Shown here: positions 1 through 5,720 of the stretch, one piece after another | Numbering within the stretch: the stretch's first letter is position 1 | Layout of the letters: each line of letters begins with the position of its first letter | DNA from: Verrucomicrobiales bacterium | Lineage (GTDB): Bacteria > Verrucomicrobiota > Verrucomicrobiia > Verrucomicrobiales > DEV007 | Direction: 5' to 3' | Assembly (NCBI GenBank): GCA_007123695.1 | Contig: SLGN01000292.1 | Location: forward strand, 1 to 10,303 | DNA: 10,303 nt | Program-made: the position numbers and the translations under genes | The notes under the pieces: model-generated | The model's database searches: none | Told to the model about the DNA's origin: nothing | Seen by the model: only the letters and a program-made list of their open reading frames with translations

Positions 1-698
1 GGCAACGCGTCGAGATAGGCCTTGCGCTCGCCGATGTCGCTCCAGACCCCCTCGTCGACCACGACGCCGCCGATGCGCCCGCCGCGCCGGATCGCCTCCA
101 GCATGGGCAGCACGACCGACTCGATCTTGCCGGGCGCGAGATGCCCGAGGAAGCGAGGCGACACCACGTAGATGCCGGTGAACTGGTAGCGGTGCGGCCA
201 ATCCGGCGCGAGAACCCCGCGCAGATCGACGACGCGCCCCGACTCGGGATCGTAGCCCACGCGCAACTCCGGCCCTCGAGAGCGCAGCACCAGGGTCACG
301 AGATTCTCCTCGCGCAGATGGTGCTGCACGGCCCCGGCCAAGGGCAGGTCGGTGAGGATGTCGCCGTTGTAGACGAGAAAGGGCTCGTCCTGCAGCAACC
401 AGTCCCGCAGGTTGTCGAGACCGCCGGCCGTGTCGAGCAGGACGGGTTCGTGGCGGAAGAGGATGGAGCGCTCCCGGTAGCGCGAACCGGGAAAGGCGCG
501 GGCGTAGGCCTCGGGCCGGTGGTGGGTGTTCACCGCGAACTCCTCCACCCCGAGGTCCGCGACGAGGTGGTCGAAGGCAAGGGACGCGAGCGGACGGTTC
601 CACAAGGGCACCAGCGGCTTGGGCAGGGATTCCGTCAGAGGCCGCAGGCGCGTCCCTAGACCGGCGCCGAGAACGAAGGCTTTTCGGACAACGGACAT
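1..698 (-). CDS. NDP-sugar nucleotidyltransferase (sugar-1-phosphate NTP transferase), C-terminus cut by window edge
   Basis: The reading frame begins at the ATG whose complement is at 696-698 and stays open for 232 codons to the left edge. Seen: the nucleotide-binding signature GAGLGTRLRPLT at residues 11-22, PKPLVP at 26-31, NGDI at 111-114 (D113 is the expected metal ligand), FTGIYVVSP at 173-181, and VWSDIGE at 218-224 with a second likely metal ligand, D221. These are the ordered motifs of the NTP_transferase fold, which joins an NTP and a sugar-1-phosphate to make an NDP-sugar plus pyrophosphate in the cytoplasm. The motif spacing and the late W-x-D-I-G resemble MurU (N-acetylmuramate-1-phosphate uridylyltransferase) and mannose-1-phosphate guanylyltransferase-like enzymes. 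I cannot choose the sugar or nucleotide, and most of the domain is present. It lies 12 bases behind the small gene at 711-941 on the same strand, so the two are probably co-transcribed. Confidence 0.9.
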   Translation of the reverse strand, partial: MSVVRKAFVLGAGLGTRLRPLTESLPKPLVPLWNRPLASLAFDHLVADLGVEEFAVNTHHRPEAYARAFPGSRYRERSILFRHEPVLLDTAGGLDNLRDWLLQDEPFLVYNGDILTDLPLAGAVQHHLREENLVTLVLRSRGPELRVGYDPESGRVVDLRGVLAPDWPHRYQFTGIYVVSPRFLGHLAPGKIESVVLPMLEAIRRGGRIGGVVVDEGVWSDIGERKAYLDAL

Positions 699-710
699 CG
701 GGGCATCGGT

Positions 711-941
711 CTATTCCGCCCGGCCTTCCCCGGTCTCGCGGGCGAGGAGGATGGTCTCGATCTCCTCGACCGGCACGCCGACATAGGGCCTCGCCACCCC
801 GGCGGACTCCCAACGCAGTTCCTCCGCCAAGACCGGATCGGGGACGGTCCGCCCCGCCAACCACAGTCCGGAAAGCACGGCCCCGTAGAACACGAGGCGG
901 CTCAAGATCCGCTGGCGATGCGTGAGTCCGAACTCGTCCAT
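711..941 (-). CDS. small hypothetical protein with one hydrophobic segment
   Basis: This 76-residue frame runs from the ATG at 941 to a TAG at 711-713, just upstream of the nucleotidyltransferase. I do not recognise the family. It begins MDEFGLTHRQRILSRL, a basic and probably helical stretch, followed by the hydrophobic VFYGAVLSGLWLAG (about residues 17-30). That segment is short for a confident membrane helix but could anchor or insert peripherally. The rest is acidic (PVEEIETILLARETGEGRAE). The start is uncertain. The frame is open further upstream, with a TTG at 968 that would add nine residues (MARSLYSGV). GGGAG sits only two bases before the ATG, tight for a ribosome binding site, and the TTG has no better one. 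The 12-base gap to the next gene supports a two-gene operon. Function unknown. Confidence 0.55.
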   Translation of the reverse strand: MDEFGLTHRQRILSRLVFYGAVLSGLWLAGRTVPDPVLAEELRWESAGVARPYVGVPVEEIETILLARETGEGRAE

Positions 942-1089
942 GACTCCCGAGTAGAGCGAGCGGGCCAACCTTGTCCAGAGAAAGTTTTCTCAGAATCGCG
1001 AGCATCCTCATTTTTGCGACGCAGCAAACTGGCTCGCTTGCATGGCGATTTGCCGCAAAACATTCATAACAAGGGAAAAAAGAGGGGTT

Positions 1090-1118
1090 TTGCCTTTGGT
1101 AACGACTGAGGGTAGAAT
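1090..1118 (+). promoter_or_regulatory. sigma-70-type promoter for the gene at 1140
   Basis: TTGCCT at 1090-1095 and TAGAAT at 1113-1118 are separated by exactly 17 bases. The -10 box matches TATAAT at five of six positions and the -35 matches TTGACA at four of six. Transcription would start near 1125 and leave a leader of about 15 bases with no evident Shine-Dalgarno sequence before the ATG at 1140. The surrounding stretch is visibly richer in A and T than the genes on either side, as expected between divergent transcription units. Confidence 0.6.
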
Positions 1119-1139
1119 GCCCCTGCGAAATCCAAGCCA

Positions 1140-1712
1140 ATGAAGGCCCCCTGCGCTACCGCCGCTGCGACGGCCCTGTTCCTTGCCCTCGCCTGCCGCG
1201 CCAGTGGAGACGAGGAGAAATCCGCCGCCGCCGACCTCGTCGTCGTCGCGAAGGTCGAGGATTCCCGGACCATCGTGCACCGCAAGACCCGATCCGCCCT
1301 CCACTACGTGCGGCTCAAGGCGAAGATCGAGTCCGTCGAAAAGGGCCGCCACCTGCTGCGCGGCGCCGACGAGATCGACATCCGCTGCTGGCGCGAGGGA
1401 GACACCGGCCACAACCCCATCCCCGCCGACGGAGCCGGATTCCGCGCCTTTCTCCTGCGCGAGGACGGCGGCTTCTGGACACCCCTGCTGCCCGACGGCT
1501 TCGAACTCTCCGAAGGCGCTGCGGCGAGGACCTTTCCCCCCGTCGAGCGCCGCCAGTCCCGCCTCGGCAACCTCTTCGGCGCCCTGCTCGGCCTCGCCGT
1601 GATCTGCATCGGCGTGGTGGCGCGCTACCGGCGCATGTCGAACCGGGCGCGGTCCTGGAGCTCGGCGTCCCTCGACGCGCCCGACCCTCCCGAATCCGAA
1701 CGCCGGGAGTAG
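1140..1712 (+). CDS. exported or membrane-anchored protein of unknown function
   Basis: A 190-residue protein of no family I can name with certainty. Seen: an N-terminal export signal (MKAPCATAAATALFLALACRASG). C19 could be a lipidation site, but the preceding ALA is a poor lipobox, so cleavage after about residue 23 is equally likely. A globular part covers about residues 25-130. A second hydrophobic helix near the C-terminus (LFGALLGLAVICIGVVA, about 145-161) is followed by basic RYRR. That topology places the globular part outside the cytoplasmic membrane with a short tail inside. The pattern ADLVVVAKVEDS, then YVRLKAKIESVEKG, then FRAFLLRED recalls small beta-rich (TIMP/netrin-like) domains common in secreted PVC proteins, a weak resemblance only. 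The ATG at 1140 is preferred because it gives a proper signal sequence and sits just behind a good promoter. Confidence 0.75.
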   Translation: MKAPCATAAATALFLALACRASGDEEKSAAADLVVVAKVEDSRTIVHRKTRSALHYVRLKAKIESVEKGRHLLRGADEIDIRCWREGDTGHNPIPADGAGFRAFLLREDGGFWTPLLPDGFELSEGAAARTFPPVERRQSRLGNLFGALLGLAVICIGVVARYRRMSNRARSWSSASLDAPDPPESERRE

Positions 1713-1720
1713 CGGCCGCC

Positions 1721-1936
1721 TTCGACTGCCGTCCCTCGCCGGAGATGGAGCAGGTCTTCGCCGGGTGCGCCGTCGGCCGCGACTACCCCCACCCCATCGT
1801 CGAGCACGCCACCGCCTACCGCGAAGCCCAGCGCCGCCTCTTCGCCCTCCGCAGCCAGCCCGAGACCCGGCGCGAAGCCGGCGCAGTGCAGACCCGCCAC
1901 GGCAGCAGACGAAAAGGCGGTCGGGCGTGGCGGTAG
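1721..1936 (+). pseudogene. orphan C-terminal fragment of a DNA photolyase/cryptochrome
   Basis: Read in this frame, the DNA gives SPEMEQVFAGCAVGRDYP, then HPIVEHATAYREAQRRL and a basic tail, ending at TAG 1934-1936. Family knowledge: FAD-binding photolyases and cryptochromes end with a pattern close to P-x-x-x-Q-x-x-A-G-C-x-x-G-x-D-Y-P-x-P-I-V-D-H-x-x-A-R, and this matches it over some 25 residues. Nothing of the preceding roughly 400 residues (antenna-binding Rossmann domain, FAD cradle, Trp triad) is present. The DNA just upstream encodes the unrelated membrane protein in another frame, with its stop at 1710-1712. An internal ATG at 1745 would give a 63-residue peptide, but no ribosome binding site or promoter is apparent. 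I therefore read it as a remnant left by a deletion or rearrangement. A small expressed protein remains possible. Confidence 0.6.
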
Positions 1937-1962
1937 CCTCAGAGCGATAATCGAAACCGCCC

Positions 1963-1992
1963 TTGACGAAACTGGTATACCAGTGCGACAAT
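1963..1992 (+). promoter_or_regulatory. promoter of the GntR-PSD1 operon
   Basis: TTGACG at 1963-1968 (five of six with TTGACA) and GACAAT at 1987-1992 (four of six with TATAAT) are 18 bases apart. Transcription would begin around 1999, only about seven bases before the ATG at 2006. The message would be nearly leaderless, consistent with the absence of a Shine-Dalgarno sequence there. Confidence 0.55.
1971..1984. promoter_or_regulatory. GntR-family operator, perfect palindrome ACTGGTATACCAGT
   Basis: These 14 bases are identical to their reverse complement. The core TGGTATACCA has the form typical of operators of FadR-subfamily GntR regulators and is close to the TTGGTATACCAA motif of the enterobacterial hexuronate repressors ExuR and UxuR. 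The site lies wholly in the spacer between the -35 and -10 boxes, so a bound dimer would block RNA polymerase. It is 22 bases upstream of a GntR/FCD regulator gene. Autorepression of the operon is the straightforward inference. Confidence 0.8.
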
Positions 1993-2005
1993 CACTCATT
2001 CCGCC

Positions 2006-2710
2006 ATGCCTGCGACCCTTTCCCCGCCACCCGCTCCGCCCGCTACGGCCAACGGGTCCTCCAGCCTGCACCAGCATGCCTACGAGGAGATCAAACGGCT
2101 CATCGTCACCGGCGAGTTCCCGCCCGACACCTTCCTCTCCGAACGCCAGCTCGCCCAGCGCCTCGGGATGAGCAAGACACCCGTCCACATCGCCCTGAAG
2201 CGGATCGAGGCCGAGGGATTTGTCGCCATCTCGCCGCAGCAGGGCATCGTCGTGCGGGGGCTCTCGCCCGACGACATCCTCGACCACTACGAGCTGCGCG
2301 AGGCGCTGGAGGGCTTCGTCGTCCGCCGCCTCGCGGCCCGACTCGATTCCGTCGGGACCGACGCCCTGCGGCACGCCCTCGCTTCGCAGGAAAAGGCCCT
2401 GGCCGAGGGCGACCTCGCCCGCTGCCTCGAACTCGACGCCCGCTTTCACCTGCTGCTGGCCCGGCTCCTCGGCAACCGGCAGATCCTCGCGGCGATGGAT
2501 CAGCTCCACGACCGCATCCGCCTCGTCATCCTGCGCGTCGGCACCCTCCACCGCGAGCGCTTCGAGGAAAGCGTGCCAGAACACGCCGCCATCGTCGACC
2601 ACCTCCTCGCGGGTGATTCCGCCGCGGCCGAGACCGCCATGCTCGAGCATCTCGAGGCAGGCAAGCGCCGCATCCTCCTGCGCCGGACCGAGCCCCATCC
2701 GGAACCATGA
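2006..2710 (+). CDS. GntR-family transcriptional regulator, FadR subfamily (FCD domain)
   Basis: A 234-residue DNA-binding regulator, normal length for the subfamily apart from a proline-rich N-terminus of about 20 residues. A winged helix-turn-helix covers about residues 21-85: LHQHAYEEIKRLIVTGEFPP, then LSERQLAQRLGMSKTPVHIA (44-63) with the recognition helix, and the wing GFVAISPQQGIVV. The C-terminal FCD ligand domain (about 90-225) carries the expected metal ligands D144 and H148 (ELDARFH), H193 (PEHAAI) and H215 (EHLEAGK). It should therefore hold a divalent metal and sense a small carboxylate or sugar-acid-like ligand; the ligand is not readable. The ATG at 2006 lies just behind a promoter with a palindromic operator, suggesting autoregulation. 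Its stop overlaps the next start as ATGA (2707-2710), so regulator and PSCyt1/PSD1 gene are translationally coupled. Confidence 0.93.
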   Translation: MPATLSPPPAPPATANGSSSLHQHAYEEIKRLIVTGEFPPDTFLSERQLAQRLGMSKTPVHIALKRIEAEGFVAISPQQGIVVRGLSPDDILDHYELREALEGFVVRRLAARLDSVGTDALRHALASQEKALAEGDLARCLELDARFHLLLARLLGNRQILAAMDQLHDRIRLVILRVGTLHRERFEESVPEHAAIVDHLLAGDSAAAETAMLEHLEAGKRRILLRRTEPHPEP

Positions 2711-5142
2711 CGATCCTCCGCCATCCCTCTCCGTCGCTCCTTGTCGCCCTGCTCCTTTCCGCCACCGCCGCCCCGGCGGCGGAAAGCCCGCCCGACTTCC
2801 GCCACGACATCGCTCCCCTGCTGGAGCGCCATTGCCTCGACTGCCACGGCCCTGAAAAGCAGCGTGGCGGCACCCGCTACGACCGGCGCGACGCCGCTTT
2901 CGCCCCCGGCGACTCCGGCGCCCCCGCCATCGTGCCCGGCAAGCCCGACGAAAGCGAGCTGCTCGCCCGCCTCGTCTCGACCCACGAGGACGAACGTATG
3001 CCGCCCAAGGGCGAAAGGCTCGCCGAAGCCGAAGTCGCCCGGATCCGCGACTGGATCGCGGCCGGGGCGGACTGGCCCGACACCACCTCCACCGAGGCTC
3101 GCGAGACGCTCCCCGGGGCTGACCACTGGTCCTTCCAACCCGTCCTCGAACCGACGCCGCCCGAGGTCGCCGACGCCGCTTGGGCGGAGCATCCGATCGA
3201 CCGCTTTCTCGAGGCGGGGCGGAGGACTGCCGGCCTTTCCGCCGTCGCCCCCGCCGAGCCGGGCGCATTGCTGCGCCGCGTCTCCTACGACCTCACCGGC
3301 CTGCCCCCCGCTCCCGAGGAAGTCGCGAAGTTTCTCGAAGAGTCCACCAGCCCCGAGACCCTCGACGCCGCCTACGAGCGGGCCGTCGACCGGCTGCTCG
3401 CCTCCAGCGCCTACGGCGAGCGCTGGGCGCGGCACTGGCTCGACTGGGCCCGCTACGCCGACACCGCCGGCGACAACAGCGACTTTCCCATCCCGCAGGC
3501 CTACCTGTATCGCAACTACGTCATCGACGCGCTCAACGTCGACCTGCCCTACGACCGCTTCCTCGTCGAGCAGCTTGCCGGCGACCTGCTCCCCGCCGAC
3601 GACCGCGAGCAGCGAAACCGCCAGACCATCGCCACCGGCTACCTCGCCCTCTCGCGGCGCTTCGGCTCGCTCGTCGAGCGCTACCCGCAGCACCTCACCA
3701 TCGAGGACACCATCGACAACCTCGGGCGCACCGTGCTCGGACTGACGATCAGTTGCGCCCGCTGCCACGACCACAAGTTCGACCCCATCTCGACACGCGA
3801 CTACTACGGGCTCTACGGCTTCTTCGCCAGCACCCGCTACCCCTTCCCCGGCATCGAGCTGTTCCAGACCCAGCGCCACTTCGTGCCCCTCGTCGACGAG
3901 AAGGAGGTGGAGAAAACTTGGGGCCCCTTCGAGGAGGAAGCGAGAAAGCTCGCAGCCGAACTCGACCGGCTCCTCGCCGAAGCCGAAGCCAAGGCCCTCG
4001 AAAACGCCTCGCTCGAGGGCAAGACCGGGCTCGACGAGCAACGACGCCGCCGCGACGAGCTCGACGGCATGCTGCTGCGCGCCCGCAAAGCCGGGACAAA
4101 TCTCGCCGCCCACCTGCGGGAGCGCCCTCTCCTACCCAGCGCCTACGCCGTGCAGGACGCCGAGCCCGCCAACGCCCGCGTCCAGGTCCGCGGCGAGCCG
4201 GAACGCCCCGGCGCCGAGGTGCCGCGGAAGTTCCCCGAAGTTCTCGGCGGCATGGAGCTGCCGGAAGAGATCGCCCGGTCCGGCAGCGGTCGCCTCGAAC
4301 TGGCGCAGTGGATCGCCGGCGCCGAGAATCCACTCACCGCCCGCGTCATCGTCAACCGCGTCTGGCAGCGCCACTTCGGCGTCGGGCTCGTGCCCGGCGA
4401 CGGCGACTTCGGCCTGCGCGGCGAGGCGCCGACCCACCCCGGGCTGCTCGACTGGCTCGCCGCCGACTTCGTGCGCCATGGCTGGTCGCTGAAGCGGCTC
4501 CACCGGCAGATCGCCACCTCGCGCAGCTACCGTCTCTCCAGCGCCGACGACGCGGCCGCCCTTGCCGCCGACCCCGACAACCGGGCCTACTGGCGTTTCC
4601 CCCGCCAGCGGCTCGACGCCGAGTCCCTGCGCGACACCCTGCTGCTGCTCGGGGGCCAGCTCGATCTCTCGCCGCAGACCGAGCCCCATCCCTTTCCGCC
4701 GATGAAGGAATGGAAGTTCACCCAGCACCACCCCTTCAAAGCCGACTACCCGACCCGGAAGCGGTCCGTCTACCAGATGGTCAAGCGCCTCACCGCCGAC
4801 CCCTACGGCCAGACCTTCGACAGCCCCGACCCCAACGCCTGCACCTCGCGCCGCGACCGCTCCGTGACCTCGCTGCAGGCACTGTTTTTTTTCAATGACG
4901 CCCTGGTCCACGAGGCCGCCGAGGGCTTTGCCAAGGGCATCGCCGCCTCGGGGCAGGACGACGCCGAGCGCCTCGAGCGCGCCTGCCTCGCCGCCCTCGC
5001 CCGCCGCCCCGAGCCGGAAGAAGCCGAGCTGCTCCTCGCCCACCTCGCCGAAGCCCGCGAGGCGACGGGACAGGAGGAGGCCGCTTGGGCGAGCGTGGGG
5101 AGGTCGATCCTGCGTTTGAACGAGTTTCTTTACATTGATTGA
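2707..5142 (+). CDS. PSCyt1-PSCyt2 (DUF1549)-PSD1 (DUF1553) cytochrome-type protein
   Basis: An 811-residue exported protein of a family expanded in Planctomycetota and Verrucomicrobiota. Seen: a Sec signal (residues 1-25, LLVALLLSATAAPAAES); a PSCyt1 domain with heme motif C43-L-D-C46-H47 followed by GPEKQRGG, closing at MPP (98-100) and RIRDWIAAGADWP; a DUF1549 domain (about 160-380) with LTGLPP, YGERWARHWLDWARYADT and a second heme-type motif C350-A-R-C353-H354 in CARCHDHKFDPIS; a charged, probably coiled-coil linker (about 400-465); and a DUF1553 domain (about 525-800) with NPLTARVIVNRVW, RVWQRHFGVGLV and LRDTLL. Relatives often exceed 1,000 residues because of an inserted domain in the linker, absent here. 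It presumably binds c-type heme outside the cytoplasmic membrane. Redox partner and substrate are unknown. The usual partner, DUF1501, is at 5721, behind an inserted toxin-antitoxin pair. Confidence 0.95.
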   Translation: MTILRHPSPSLLVALLLSATAAPAAESPPDFRHDIAPLLERHCLDCHGPEKQRGGTRYDRRDAAFAPGDSGAPAIVPGKPDESELLARLVSTHEDERMPPKGERLAEAEVARIRDWIAAGADWPDTTSTEARETLPGADHWSFQPVLEPTPPEVADAAWAEHPIDRFLEAGRRTAGLSAVAPAEPGALLRRVSYDLTGLPPAPEEVAKFLEESTSPETLDAAYERAVDRLLASSAYGERWARHWLDWARYADTAGDNSDFPIPQAYLYRNYVIDALNVDLPYDRFLVEQLAGDLLPADDREQRNRQTIATGYLALSRRFGSLVERYPQHLTIEDTIDNLGRTVLGLTISCARCHDHKFDPISTRDYYGLYGFFASTRYPFPGIELFQTQRHFVPLVDEKEVEKTWGPFEEEARKLAAELDRLLAEAEAKALENASLEGKTGLDEQRRRRDELDGMLLRARKAGTNLAAHLRERPLLPSAYAVQDAEPANARVQVRGEPERPGAEVPRKFPEVLGGMELPEEIARSGSGRLELAQWIAGAENPLTARVIVNRVWQRHFGVGLVPGDGDFGLRGEAPTHPGLLDWLAADFVRHGWSLKRLHRQIATSRSYRLSSADDAAALAADPDNRAYWRFPRQRLDAESLRDTLLLLGGQLDLSPQTEPHPFPPMKEWKFTQHHPFKADYPTRKRSVYQMVKRLTADPYGQTFDSPDPNACTSRRDRSVTSLQALFFFNDALVHEAAEGFAKGIAASGQDDAERLERACLAALARRPEPEEAELLLAHLAEAREATGQEEAAWASVGRSILRLNEFLYID
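4885..4892 (+). other. run of eight T inside the PSD1 domain (possible slippage site)
   Basis: Eight consecutive T interrupt a strongly GC-rich gene; they encode Phe-Phe and part of a third Phe (ALFFFND), using TTT where the gene generally prefers TTC. Adding one T gives F-F-F-Q followed at once by TGA. Losing one T opens a different frame that runs to about 5119. The main frame is intact as read. Whether slippage occurs cannot be seen. Confidence 0.35.
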
Positions 5143-5152
5143 ACCACCCGCC
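5143..5152 (+). repeat. left copy of 10-bp direct repeat ACCACCCGCC
   Basis: These ten bases begin immediately after the TGA of the PSCyt1/PSD1 gene and recur unchanged at 5724-5733, directly after the DUF1501 start codon. The two copies bracket the toxin-antitoxin pair. This could be a target-site duplication, recombination between short homologies, or chance in GC-rich DNA. Confidence 0.5.
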
Positions 5153-5454
5153 TAACTTAGCTCGGCATGAAGATCTCGCCAGCCATGCAACACCCGCAAA
5201 ATGCGGACAGTTTCGCCCTCGGTATAGAAGACCAAATAGTTTCGGAAACCGCGGACGCGCCACGACCGAAGGCCGGGGTGTCCGAGTTCTGGTCGACGAC
5301 GTCCCGCACCTGGGTTCTCAGCAAGGAATTCGAAAGTGTCGTAGGCGTTTTCCAAAAACCGACGCGCCGCGATTTCATCGGCTGTGCGCAAGTAACGGAA
5401 GGCCGCCTGCAAATCGCAGAATACGAATTCGCTTTCCTCGTAGGCGGTCGCCAT
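5152..5454 (-). CDS. RelE/ParE-family toxin
   Basis: A 100-residue protein, the usual length for ParE/RelE-fold toxins. Seen: a helical N-terminal half (AARRFLENAYDTFEFLAENP, about residues 29-48), then the characteristic strand pattern PELGHPGLRSWRVRGFRNYLVFY (about 55-77) and VRILRVLHGWRD (about 83-94). RSWRV, NYLVFY and RVLHGWRD are the recurring family signature. ParE members poison DNA gyrase and RelE members cut mRNA on ribosomes. The sequence fits ParE better, but I cannot be certain of the target. The ATG at 5454 is chosen because it shares its A with the last base of the antitoxin TGA (TGATG) and removes an arginine-rich extension unlike any toxin. It lies opposite to, and converges with, the PSCyt1/PSD1 gene, whose stop is nine bases away. 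Confidence 0.88.
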   Translation of the reverse strand: MATAYEESEFVFCDLQAAFRYLRTADEIAARRFLENAYDTFEFLAENPGAGRRRPELGHPGLRSWRVRGFRNYLVFYTEGETVRILRVLHGWRDLHAELS

Positions 5455-5675
5455 CACGCCTCTGCGACGATTCGTTCGATAGAAGATCGATCGCCTGGCC
5501 GGAACCGGCCCTTCGCCGCCTCTTCGAGTCGGGCCGCGATGTGCGGGGGAGTGTCCGACTCCTCGGTCATCCAACGCAGCAGAGCTTGCCGGGCGACCTC
5601 TTCGGGATTGCGATACCCGAGCGCGATCTGCCGTTCGATGAACTCCCTCATGGGATCCGTCAGCGAAACTTCCAT
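5454..5675 (-). CDS. ParD-like antitoxin, ribbon-helix-helix type
   Basis: A 73-residue protein directly upstream of the toxin on the same strand. MEVSLTDPMREFIERQIALG at the N-terminus matches the ribbon-helix-helix of ParD-type antitoxins (strand VSL, then helix, then YRNPEEVARQALLRWM as the second helix, about residues 21-36). The remainder (about 40-73, with RLEEAAKGRF) would be the flexible toxin-wrapping segment. Such proteins neutralise the toxin and, alone or with it, repress their own promoter. The ATG at 5675 is well supported: it begins the RHH strand and sits seven bases from the -10 box. Longer in-frame starts further upstream would run into the DUF1501 gene and give unrelated sequence. 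The TGATG overlap with the toxin indicates coupled translation. Confidence 0.87.
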   Translation of the reverse strand: MEVSLTDPMREFIERQIALGYRNPEEVARQALLRWMTEESDTPPHIAARLEEAAKGRFRPGDRSSIERIVAEA

Positions 5676-5681
5676 GCCGAA

Positions 5682-5710
5682 ATGATCGGTTCTCAGAGTT
5701 CCAATGTCAA
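5682..5710 (-). promoter_or_regulatory. promoter of the toxin-antitoxin pair, apparently leaderless
   Basis: On the minus strand a perfect TTGACA (complement at 5705-5710) is followed after 17 bases by GATCAT (5682-5687), four of six with TATAAT. The antitoxin ATG lies six bases beyond the -10 box, so the expected transcription start is at or next to the A of the start codon. No Shine-Dalgarno sequence could be used. The -35 box ends ten bases short of the DUF1501 start codon on the other strand. Confidence 0.65.
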
Positions 5711-5720
5711 CCTCCCGACC

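Noticed and set aside
978..991. GAGAAA-GT-TTTCTC inverted repeat as a terminator
   Set aside because: Six A/T-rich pairs with a two-base loop and no T-tract, located in front of genes on both sides rather than behind one.
1008..1067. 19-codon minus-strand frame beginning MNVLRQIAMQ as a leader peptide
   Set aside because: No ribosome binding site, no attenuator structure and no amino-acid bias. It lies in an AT-richer divergent region where short frames arise by chance.
1625..4113. Long minus-strand open frames (1625-3268 and 2500-4113) opposite the regulator and PSD1-type genes
   Set aside because: Arginine-, glycine- and valine-rich compositions without motifs, opposite well-supported genes. 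They are shadows.
5455..5574. A 40-residue N-terminal extension of the toxin
   Set aside because: Arginine-rich sequence antiparallel to no known toxin feature and overlapping the antitoxin in another frame. The TGATG junction supports 5454.
5139..5720. A 194-residue N-terminal extension of the DUF1501 protein from TTG 5139
   Set aside because: The extension is antisense to the toxin and antitoxin and has no export signal. The ATG at 5721 gives a Tat signal at once.
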